Assembly (NCBI RefSeq): GCF_030269925.1
Contig: NC_085107.1
Span: 434,001 to 498,000 of the forward strand
Length of the DNA: 64,000 nucleotides
Reading direction: 5' to 3'
Source: Bombyx mori
Taxonomy: Eukaryota > Arthropoda > Insecta > Lepidoptera > Bombycidae
Each line of letters opens with the position of its first letter. Position 1 is the first letter of the stretch. The translations under genes and the position numbers were made by a program. Of the stretch, positions 49,719-61,700 are shown in pieces. The notes beneath the pieces were generated by a model. That model was not told the origin of the DNA, ran no database searches, and worked only from the letters and a program-made list of their open reading frames with translations.

Positions 49719-52700
49719 TATATAGTGAGAGCTGTTGAAAATTACTGTAGTTCTGTCTCAATTTCTCATAAAACGCTAACAAGAGCGAAAAAGACAACCT
49801 GGGTAACTTTTTCAGCTTTCACTGTATATTAAAGCAAAATGGTTTTTTTCTCGGGTTGAAACTCTTCCGAAAAATTTTGGGGTACTCAATGACGCGCGCC
49901 AAGCACGATAAAATTTATATTTTTTTATTTTTAAATTTTCAACAATTTTTTTTAAAATTTTTCATCTTTATGACGGTTTCTTGGTATTTTTTTGTATTTC
50001 ACATATTTTTGTAGAGAATGAAAGCTATTGAAGTCTTCTTTTTTTTGTAAAGTGCAAATGTTATTGAGATGAGTTTTATAAACGTGGACTTGGCGCAATT
50101 TTTTACAGTGAAACTGTTTTTGTTCGGATTTCATATCTTTTTGTTAAGTGTTATTTTTTGCTCATTTATTACTTAATAAAAATAAATTATAAATAGTCAC
50201 TCAGCTTAAAAGCTAATGAAACGCTCAATTAATTAGTGTTTTAATGTTAGGTGCCCGACTGGCATGAGACTCTCGGGTTGTCAGTTCCGGTATCGACCGG
50301 GGACGCGTGTATTCCGCTTCAAAGTCTGGCGCGCACTAATTGGGGGTGCGAATGATGCAACAGATGCGCGGGCGAGGGTAGCGCGGGGTGGGTCGTCGCG
50401 GCACGGACCTGAGTCACATTCTCTTTGGCTGCTGTTGCCCCGCGAAACGGAACGCTGCGTTACATACTCCCCCTCCAAGTTGGGAACGCGTCCCGAGTCC
50501 AACTTGGGACTGTTAGTCTGAAGACGCGGCCTTCCTCTCTGCCTCTTTGGCATAATTGGATCCGTACTTGAATTTGACGGAGAGCGGGTTAAATCCGCGG
50601 TGTGATACTTGCCGATGACATTGTTTGACAAGTCTGCTATGAAGTACGTTGTAGGACTAACTATCTTTACTACGCGATACGGGCCATCCCGTCGTGGCAT
50701 GAACTTACGTGTTACACCCCTAGACGCATAGCAAGCCATAACGAAGGAAATACTCTTCCAGTAGGACTCGGGAGCAAGCCACGGCGGTGGCATCAACAAG
50801 TGCGTAGAGTTCTACCCATCTTGTAGCTACATCCTCTACCAGGAGTACCCATCGCTCCCCCTGCACTCCTGGCAGTGGCCCGAACAAATCGATTGCGAGA
50901 ACCTCTCCTCGCTGTTGAAGCACAGGAGTGAGCCTATACGGCGGTACCGATATAGGCGGATGATCACCGGTATCAATGTGGTGCTCGGCGTAAAGGGTTG
51001 GGGCTCCCCCCACCCTAAAGATGTCTCCATTCTTCTGCAATAAATGTGATAGCTGCTGCCGTTCATCGGAGCCAAGCATAGAAAGAACCCTTATCATCAC
51101 GCAGGAAGTCAGCAGTAGAAGCAAACATGCATGGCTTAGGGCACTCATATTCAATTGGATAGGTAACCCGTTTTCCCGAAAAATGCCAAGTGGATGAAGC
51201 AAAGTCAAGCAAAGTTTCATTATTTTGAGCATCTGGAAAAACAGTAAATTCAAGGGTTACTGACCTTTCGGGACTTATCCTTACTTCTAGAGTAGTGAGC
51301 AAAACTCGGCGGGTGCGCGCGGAACCGTCTGCAAGCCTCACCCGACGCCTGGTTTCCTCACACGGATGGTTATGCTTTAACAGCAATTCATAAAGCAACG
51401 CTCTGGCAACGCTACTCTTAGCTCCCGTATCCAACAAAGCATTACCTCGTATACCTAACATTTGAACACTTAAAATTGGTCTTAACCTAACCTGGTGCTC
51501 AGTAGAGTTACTCTGGGCAACACTTTTCACATTAGAATTAATTGTCGAAAAATGTCCGACGTTTTCCATGGTCACCCTATTTTCGTTCATCATGGTCACC
51601 CTATCGCGGCCACTTGGCACCTCAGAATAACTATGTTTTGGTTCGGTACCACTCGAGTAATGCATCAGGGGCCTATTCCTAGAACTAATATTATTGTTTA
51701 TAGATTAAGTCTAGAATAATTTTGAAGTCTAACCTTGTTATCAGTACCGAAAAAGCGCGGAGGAAGAATCGCCTTAAAATCGGTAGGATAATAATTATTT
51801 TCATTATCAACAAAACATTGTTTACGATTATTAATATAAATGGACGACTTTACGGTGTTTGAAGTGCAAGCTGTATGCAACGAGCTGTCGCGATGAATAG
51901 AGTTCACTGAACTTGACAGCTGTGTATTTACTTTACCAATAGGTAAATCGGATGTGACTGATCGGGTCCGTGCAGCGTCGACGGCGTAATAACTTGCGTT
52001 ACACTTTGTACACTGAGACCGAGTAACACCTTTGGTACCACACCCGTAACACGAGGATACAGCTTGCGTATTTTCGTTGTCGAATTTCGTTTTTGACGCT
52101 AATTTTAAACACTCATCACGAATATGTCCGTACTTTTTGCAATAAACACAGAACAGTCTTTTAACAATCGACGTAGATGATACATTATCAGTGTTCGTGT
52201 AGCGAGGCGCGGGGACTCGAACGGTGCTCGGCGCAGCGCTGTCGTCGCGTGGCGGGCCGCCAGCGGCGCCCGAGTTGAATATTTTCTGCGGCGTCATCCG
52301 CGCCGAAGTCGAAGCACCGGCGGGAACTTCGCCTACGGTACTACCCGATGAACGTGGCGTCGCTCGCTGAAGATGATGAATAAATTCAGGCGGACTGGTC
52401 TCGTAGATGGAGTCCTCGATATGGCGCGTTTTCTTTAATAACGTGTCGTATGAAGTTATTTCGTCTCTTCTTAATCTTTTACGAACACGACGGTGTAGAA
52501 GGCCGTAAAGCATATCAATTTGAACTTTCTCACTAAGGTCACCAGGTGGGAGTCGAGCTAGCAGGGCTCGTGCTCTGGCAACGAAGATCTCCGTCTTCTC
52601 TCTTTGTCCTTGCGACATTTTGAAGAGCTCTAAGTAGACTCGATGGGGCGGTCTGCAATCACCGAAAGCGCTTCGTAACGATGATAAAGCGTCGTCCCAG

Positions 52701-55700
52701 GAAGTGATGCTAGCTTTAACGCCTTGCCACCACACGGCTGCATTTCCGGTTAGTAACATCGAGAGTCCTCGTAACGCGATGGCGTGTCCTACGTCAGCAC
52801 AATCTTTGTATGATTCGACCGCGTTAAGGAAACCGTCGAGTGAGTCGCCGGGCGCTCCGCTGAACCGCGCCGTGCATGACGCGAAGTTCCCAGAATGGTG
52901 AGCGGGCGTCGAGGAAGGCGGCGATGTCGGCTCCGACGTCGGTGTTGCTGATGATTCGAGTTGAGTTTTATGCTCAAAAACTCGGTCGAGTAGGCGTTCG
53001 AATGCTGCCATTTGACTTTCTTGTAATGACGCCATGTTGTTTGCGGTAAATGTTGGCGTCGGTCCCGCGGTTGAACCAATTTCTTCTTCAACGTCTTGAA
53101 AATCGGATTGACGCCGTGACTGACGACGAGTACGTGTCGTAATTACGTAGATTCACTCCGAAATACTAGTTAAAGGGCCCGCGCTTGGGCTGCCAGTTTA
53201 ATGTTAGGTGCCCGACTGGCATGAGACTCTCGGGTTGTCAGTTCCGGTATCGACCGGGGACGCGCGTATTCCGCTTCAAAGTCTGGCGCGCACTAATTGC
53301 CATAATTGGGGGTGCGAAATGCGAATGATGCAACAGATGCGCGGGCGCGGGTAGCGCGGGGTGGATCGTCGCGGCACGGACCTGAGTCACATTCCCTTTG
53401 GCTGCTGTTGCCCCGCGAAACGGAACGCTGCGTTACAGTGTAATAATAATCAACATCAACTTTTACAAATTTAAACCGAATTAAATTTTGTTTCAAATGT
53501 GAAGGGTAGATGACGCTGTTCTTAATTATTTCAGAATTTAAAATTAAAATCTGAAAGCCTTGAAACATCAATCCGCATAAATGTAATTTAAAAACTACAG
53601 TAAGAGGCTTAAATAAAAAGCTGAACTTAACTCAGCCTTAATTAGAATTTTCATCGGAATTCAGTAGTAAAGTTCAAGTTATTTTGATGAAATCAAAACC
53701 GAAATATTCATAGCATCTTAAACAATCACCTACGAATAAATATTAGTTATTATATTATTTATTATTCGTAGACAATCACAACGGTTTTATAGTTTTGGGA
53801 AGGGATTTTTTTTAACGCCATCTCGTAAAGTATTTCGGTATTACATTACAAAACAAAATTGTTTCTCCAACAGTAACAACAGTACTTGCTTCGGCAGTAC
53901 TTAAACTAAAATACTAACAGTAACAACATTATAACGTTATTTAATGTATAAACCGTTCAATAAGAACTGCAAACTATCCCCTTGAAGCTACAGTTTATGT
54001 AGGAATAATGACTTTTTGGCGGGAACGCGAGGTGTGAAGTTGTGTGATTTGTTTTAATTTGTCTATTTAGTGTTTCTTCGGGTTTAAATGTGTAATAATA
54101 GTGGTTTATTAACTGTTTAATATCTGTGAAAGTGCACAAACGTGGGAAAATGAAACAAAGCCGCTGTACGTAACTTCTCGGTTTCCTCCAAAAAGTCCAC
54201 TGAGATCTTAGTAAATGACCACCACCATTTTACTGAGATTATATTTCATTCCATATCATCTCATCTCATTTCATTTCATCCCTTTTGATTAATGTCTCAA
54301 ATTAATCATCTTCATTTCATTTCACTCCATAATATCACATTTCATTTCACTCCATAATATAATTTTTCATAAAAATATGAATATAAATTAAAATAAGACA
54401 TGACTTAAAGGTCGCAGTTACCAGGTCATAAAAATGTAGGAATAATTCCAGCGCACCCTGGCGGCCGTAGATTACCATGTATTCTCGAATATTTATAGTC
54501 TGTGGCATGTCACTTTTTACCTCGAAAAAAAGTCAGGATCGAAATTTTTGAGCGAGCCATAGTTTGTGGTGATAAAATTAATAATTTCAAGTAGATTAAT
54601 TGTTGTAATTGATATAACTAGTTAATATCAGTAAAATAAAGTTGTGAGTGATTGATATAATATACAATTTAGGAACCAGAAGTACCGTAGAATTAAATAA
54701 AATTTCGCAACCTCAAAAAACTGTTCTGCTCACAGTAAACACAGTCGGTAGTCTGGCGCTCCGTTTACAACGGGATTTTTGAACGGAACTTGGCGCCAGA
54801 TTCTACCGAATCTGTGGATCTCGGGTACCTATTACACAGGAGACTACCTTGAGTTACGGCAGCGAATATAGATGTGAAATTATATTAATGCCAAAAAAAA
54901 TCATTTTTCGTTAATTCTACAATAATCCTAATATTTTAAATATGAAAGTTTATTTATTTATTACTGTTGCAGGTAAAAAACCACAGAAAACTTTATTTGG
55001 ATTATGAATGCACTTCACAATATGGTGGCTTGTACAGGAGTTTAGCACATAGGTACATAATAACAAGGAAATGACAGTGACACTCGATTATTTACAAGAA
55101 GCTAATATTTTTCATGCAATAATTACAGCGGAGCGAAAACGGGTTTCACTAGATGCTTTAAAAGATTAATAGATAAAAAAATTACAATATTTAGGGAAGT
55201 ACTGAAATCGTTAACTACACTTTTTTGATCTAATCGAACTTAGTAAGTTTCTCAAAATGCAACAGCGGAACATAATATGCATGAGGTCCGATACTTGTCA
55301 ATTACACATATTGATAATTCGAAGGCCGCGAATTTTAAATTACTATTCTAGCTGTTTCGCCCGTTTTTTTTCGGTATTACAATCCTTGAAGCGCCTAACC
55401 ACTATCGACTAGCTTGTGATTATTTCTAATAAAGCTGCACCCCTTCCACCCCCTCGACGTCGGAGTGGTATCGGACGTATGAAGGCGTAATGAGTACCTC
55501 TTCACCTCCAGGTCAGCGTTGTCAGCGACGAGCCTCTCCTGCATGTCGTAGCTCTCGCTAAGCTTCCTCGTCAAATCGATCTCCTGCATCCAAACACTCA
55601 ATTTTTGGTATCTTGAACTTTCAAACTATCGATTGGTGTATTAAACATTATTTTTATTGCAACAAAGTCTGAGAAATACACCATTTTGTGTCTTAATTTG

Positions 55701-58700
55701 TACAATATAGTCCATGTATTTACAAATTATTACGCAGCAGTCGTGGCCGAGTGGTTAAGGCGTCTGACTCGAAATCAGATTCCCTCTGGGAGCGTAGGTT
55801 CGAATCCTACCGGCTGCGGCGCCAATGGTTGTTTTTAGTTTTTAAATAATGATAATTTTATGATCTAATCGACTAATTTTGTTTCTTCATCTAATAGCCC
55901 ACAGATGTCAACTAATGGACATAGGCTTCTCCCAAGCCTCGTCACAATTTTGTTTAAATGACTAAAATATTTTGAAAAAAAAAAAAAAAAAAAAAACAAA
56001 TTGCGGTGCATTCCACACAAAAACTATTAACTGTTAGGTTTCCAAAGCGAAAAAACTCCTAACAATACGCACCGTATCAAAAATTACCGATTTTTGTACC
56101 ACCACCCGCTAATCGCCATGAATAACGAAAGCTTCTGAGCAGTAATAGGTCATGTTTAAATATTTCATAAATTTATCCATTTCTACCTTCACGAGAAATG
56201 GTGTAAGGAGCGACCAACGCTGTCACTGTCAACTTATGTCGACGACAATAAGCCTAAAATATCCCTTGAGTTTCTCGCTGGATCTTCTCAGTGGGTTGTG
56301 TTTCCGATCCGGCGGTAGAGTCTGCGAAGCACTGCTCTTGCTAAGGCCAGTGTTAGCAACATCCTCAGGTTAGAGCCCCGTGAGCTCGCCTACTCGCTTG
56401 TTTACCCTGGCCTGGCCTCTAAAGGCTACTAGCTACTACTAGATAAGCCTAAGCTACTAGCTTAAAAAAATCGGTTCTGTGTCAGAATTTCACGACCAAT
56501 TTCAAGAACTAAATGACATTGGTATTGGGAACACCGGAATCGACAAGACCGTATTTTGGGGCAGGTTCTTATCTCTTCTGATATAATCCAGGCGTCTCAT
56601 GCGTCAAAAACAACTTCTTCGACAACCGCAGTGGCGAGATATTCAGTTTCCCCGCATGAGGTACCAAAGCGTAGCCAAGCTACGAAGGCTGTTCGGTCTA
56701 CATCAGGTTCCGTGCGAGATCGACAAATACTGCCGTGTATTATTTTATATTACTACTTCCTCTTTCTTGTATTTTTTTAATATAACAGAAATGAATATGT
56801 TTTACACGATAATGTCATTTAAAGCTATGTACACATGGCACTGTGTGTTGTAAATTCAACATAATTCTACATTCAAACAAAAATTAATTAAGGTTTTTTA
56901 CGAGATCTAAAATTATGCCAATTCTTAAGGCAGGTTTGAAAGTTGAGTATATTTTAAAGAACACACATATATGTCATAATGGCATATATGTGAAGGGTTC
57001 CTGTGTGTTGCTTCCCATAAAGTAACGCATCGAGTAACTACAGCCGTCCAGAGACATCTACAAATTACAGGACACAACACTATATTGAATCTCCACTAAG
57101 GATGCTAAAGAGCTAATTATAATAGACAAGATTCATGAAGTACGTACAGATTTACATCTCATCGGTGGATCGCAGACTACAAATTTTGGTGTATCATTAT
57201 TTCTACCGGCGAGTAGAACAGTGGGATGAGCCATCTTCATTTCGTGGAAGACAGCAGATTCTTAAAGGATATACAAGTATTAATTAAAAATTAAAAATCA
57301 GACTTCAAATATTCTTAATAAAATATTAGAACTTTTAAAAAATCATTCAAATTTTGAAAAAGTAGGCTTATTCATCGACAATATGTAACAAAAAAAAAAC
57401 TGGATGTGTGTTATGGAAGAGCAACGGTTCCAAATGGCTGGAATTAACCTAGGCCAGCTGGCGGTGCAATGCCTGTCAGAAGATAACGAAAATAATAACG
57501 AAAAGATCACATTTTCCAGCCTAAGCGAAGTACAGACACTCATTGAGTTACTCGTGGAGCTATTAGTTCCATCTGTCGGCGGAGTCACAAACCGCCGACA
57601 GATGATTTCAATTCTAACGGAGAGGTGGCACGGCTTTAAACACTTGCAGCAAAACTATTCAATTCGAAACAAGAGAAAACTTGCATTTTTGAAATCCTTA
57701 AGACAGATTTCTGCTACGATTCAGTTCCCATTTGTAACAATGTTTAGTTAATAAGCGCCCTAAAATCAGTAGTAAGTGTTCTCTTGGAAAATAGTTAATA
57801 ACATACTACATCATTACCCGCGCGAACTAAAAAAAATATTTTCATCTTGGTAATCGTAGTTAAATTTTCAGGTCGAATTAGTTTAATAAAATGATTGTAG
57901 ATAGCCTTATATTTTCCTACCTACCTAGTAGGGACCCTTTACTTTCAACTCAAGTACTATTTATATTAGAGATGCTACTCTTCTGCCTATTTATGCCACC
58001 ATGCGATCCCGCGGTACTGTATGTAATAAGATAAACATTAAAACAATCCAATCGAAAATAATATCTGAATCAAAATTCTAATATTTCAAAACTAATTAAG
58101 TACCCAAGAGACATTCCAGATACATTTCATTATCTCAGGACAATCTCTGTCAAGAGCTATAGCTTATAGGGAGTTTCGACCGTTTCGAGGCCCGATGACC
58201 TCCAACTCCCATAATATACCCCTCAACAGACGAGTGTACACATTAGACTGACCACCAACTACACTCCTGGGCATGCCCTCCACTTTCTCGTGGTTTTCGT
58301 CTCTAGGTCGACGCTGTTGTGCTACTTCAGCGCCTACTATTTTCTGCAGGCTCCTCGTCAGGCGATCAAATCTCTCCATCTCTCGGAGAAGCAACTCATT
58401 TCGATCACCAAGCTCTTTTACGTCTGTCTCTGTTATTGTTGTTTTCTGGAAATTAGAAATCAGATTACATACATATATCGTACATATTAAATTCCTTTGG
58501 CTCCGGAAATGGGCAAAAGTCATCCATTGATCACCTATCGATCTTGAGATATTAAACTAGACGAGCCTTATTTATATTCCTTTTTATATTTGATATCTTT
58601 GGACGGCCGATGGGTAAGATCCTTGAGTTGAGACCAGATACTTGGTAGCGCAGCGTGGGACGTGGGACGTGGGACACTATCCATTTTCAGAGCGTAATAT

Positions 58701-61700
58701 TTTTCTGAGTAGAAACGTGAGTCTTCGTTATAGTTTTTGAAGAGATTACTATGGGCATGCGTTATCATCCTCAGAAGATACATTCCTGGCGGAGTAGTCG
58801 TGGTTATGTATGTCTTATTGCTTGGTTTTGAGAGACTAATAATTTAAAATAGTTAAAATAAATTTTGGATGATGATCTCCCAATGTCTCCATGACTAGCA
58901 CCAGGCTCGTTGAGATCCTGAATAATCAAAAAGAAAATAACAATAAAGTTGATAACCTTCTGAATCTCGAGCAGTCTCGCCCTTGAGTCTCTAATTATCC
59001 GAGAACTTTTTCTAGTCTCATTATGTATTTCCCTGATTTGTCGAGGCAATGAATCTTCTAAATCCTGATCTAATGGAGAACCTGATTTTTAGAATTTTCA
59101 GTAAGTTTAACGGTTTCTGAAATATCCTTGAAGACTTTTAAAGGTTGAAAAAATACTCACGTGCTCTCAATTTCTGCAAAGAAATAACATCGATTTAATA
59201 AAATAAATTGGGTCACACATATTATAAAAAAGTCGGAGAGAGTGAAAGAGAAAGAGTAGAGGTATCTTTCTACGAATAACAAAATAATCAGCAGTAGAAA
59301 ATATCACAAAATATTGGTAGTAAATCTAAGTATTGAAAACACGATTAGGAGAGTTATTCCTGTGATCAATAGTTATATACATATATATTTTTAGTTTTTA
59401 CAAACAAAATTACCTTTGTAATATTCGTTCGAACCGCGTTTTTTCCGATAACTTCTGGCTTCCAATCTTGCAGTCCTTCGACATCGTGATCCTTACATGG
59501 TTTGCATCTCTTCAGGTCTCTTAAGGTATTCGCTTGCATGTCTCCTGAAGTGTCTGTACCGGTCTTATGTATTGCTACGGGAATTTGACTCTTATTCCAG
59601 TTCGGAAATTGTTCAATTTTCAAAGCGTGCTCTTTTGTGGGCTAAAATTTTTAATAAGGTTTGGTTTATTTCGAATTTTAAATTTTGTTGTGTATTAATG
59701 CTCTAGATTTGTATCATACTGATATATTATGCTTTTTTTAATTAGCAGACAAGATTTATATTCTTTATTCTGAAATCTTGGTAATTCATAAAATGAACGT
59801 CAGACATAAGTGTATAATCTATGACGTCAGATATTACTGCTGTAATCAGAAACCTTGTTTAATCAGTCTAAAATGTCAAAATTCATTTATCTATATATTA
59901 ATACGTGAAGCAAAAACTTTGTATCCCTTTTTACGAAAATTGCGCGGACGGAGGTGTATGCAATTTTCCACACTTATAGAGATTATAGAGAAGAAGTGCA
60001 CAATGCTAATATTTTTTTTAAATAATGCATAAAAGATACATTAAATCAATAAAGAAAACATTACAAACACTACCATGTATTTGACACACACACGCATGCA
60101 TACTATTTGTTTATTGTCAAACTTTTCTTTGGAGTCTGTCAGTTATAGTCTGTCAAATTGAGAATAGATTAATAGTAATAGAATAGTTTTCTCTTTATTA
60201 ATATTTGTCTAAAGTGTAGTCTTGACGAAATCTGTGATTAAAAAAGTTTAATAGTCCTTGACAATAGAATCATAATAGTGTACAAGCTTATAATTTCCAA
60301 TAGTTATAGTCGAATTTCGACTACCAGGGGACCACTAGTATCTAAAAATGTACATATTATATAAGTTTATAAAAGTACATGTTAGTTTCTGTGCATCGAA
60401 AACGATTTAATTAAAATCAAAAAGTCCTTTATTTCCTGTTGTTTAAAAAAATTATCTAACTACACTATTCTTAAAACTAACTATCTACATATTTGAAGTG
60501 CATTAATATAATTATTTAGTTAAGTACCCATTTAAACTAAATTATGTTAATTTACAAGGGGTAAGTATAGCTTGGTAGATCAATTAGGCTATTAAGCAGT
60601 TAACTGATTTTGCTCAAATTGATGACTTCATTAAAAACTGTAGGTACTGCAGGAGCTGCAACATTTTGTAGATTCTTTTGATGTTTTGGATTAATTAGAA
60701 CTAGAACTGAATTTTTTTTATGGCTATAAGAAAACCTCATGTCTTTTAATGGAGTTTAAAATATAACAACACTATTGTTCGTCCTTTCAGCTGGACCCGC
60801 GTAACTCGCTGATGTCTACAGTTATCAAAAAATATTTACAATACTCAAGAACAATCACTTTTAAAACAGTCTCGACACCAATAAAGTATGAAACGTTAGT
60901 CTAAAGTTCACATTTTTGCTTAGTTTATCATTGGAGTAACATTACATTGTAACAACCCGATAAAATTTGCAGGTGTGTGTATTTTAAGACCTGTGATTTC
61001 TATTGATTTAATTAAAAAGATAAACTCCCGTGTACGTATCTGTTAAAAAATATACATTAAAGCACTTTTAGGGAGGTATTCTTAATATCAGGTATTTTTT
61101 ACCTATAAAATTTATGTTTAATATACAGAAAGTTAAAATCATTTTTTTATTTCTATCAATCGAATTAGGCACCCGGGTATGGATACATATCTGCCAGTGG
61201 AGTGGTAATTTTTCAATACTTTCTTGAAGAGGTCAGGTGTATGCGAGCCAACAAACTCTTCAAAGGCATTATATGCGGCTTCTCGGATATCGATTTATTT
61301 TTCTGGCAAGAAGTTGTCCAAACTTTAGAAAAAGCAGAAGTCAGTCGGTAGAAGATCTGGGGAGTACAAAGGATGACGCACAAGTTCCAACTCCAGCTCT
61401 TGAAGCTTAGGGACCGTCTGTTGTGCCATATAAGTTCAAGCGTGATCGTATAGGAGCAGCGGATACGAAAGATTAACCAAGACTGCCCAGACATTTACGA
61501 GCTTCTCCATACTTCCACTTCCTAAAAGTATATATTTGCAGTAACTCAGGTACCTTTGATAACAGCTGTGATGAATTAGCCGGCACTAGACCACGAAACA
61601 GTGACTGTGCCTTCTTTAGGGGTAAGTTTTTGTTTGGTGCATGGCCAAGGTGCTGAACCAGGGTCTAACCAACATGATTACTGTTGACGATTATCAAAAA

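Larger units (their letters stand above)
45479..49726 (+). mobile_element. Jockey-type LINE insertion with 10-bp target-site duplication
   Basis: GGTATATAGT flanks the element at 45479-45488 and 49717-49726. The insertion spans 45489-49716 and ends in about 33 A residues. A long pure poly-A and exact duplication show a recent event. The 3' UTR (GAGTTTCTCGCCGGATCTTC) is shared with an older fragment at 56225-56470. Confidence 0.95.
44845..50127. mobile_element. foldback element with arms of about 260 bp, split by a LINE
   Basis: 44845-45103 and 49866-50127 are reverse complements over about 260 bp (outer ends CCGAACAAAAACAGTTTC, inner ends GAGTACCCCAAA). Removing the LINE at 45489-49716 leaves an element of about 1.05 kb with no coding frame, as expected for a non-autonomous DNA transposon with long terminal inverted repeats. 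The target-site duplication is not clear. Confidence 0.8.
50241..53437 (-). mobile_element. Ty3/gypsy element with both LTRs, internally deleted
   Basis: LTRs are 53198-53437 (5') and 50241-50464 (3'), read on the minus strand from TGTAACGCAGCG to CCTAACATTAAA, flanked by a 4-bp duplication GTGT (50237-50240 and 53438-53441). One base inside the 5' LTR lies a primer-binding-like TGGCAGCCCAAGCG; before the 3' LTR is a polypurine tract GGAGGGGGAGTA. The internal part keeps gag and protease but has lost most of RT, RNase H and the integrase core. The two LTRs differ by 9- and 7-bp insertions and some substitutions, so it is not very recent. Confidence 0.9.

Noticed and set aside
57343..57588. 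Minus-strand frame as an exon of the coiled-coil gene
   Set aside because: The peptide is Ser/Phe-rich without heptads and no fitting splice sites in phase were found.
58568..58783. Minus-strand 71-codon frame as an exon
   Set aside because: The flanking exons (58957-59081 and 58200-58445) already join in phase 0, and no good donor ends this frame.
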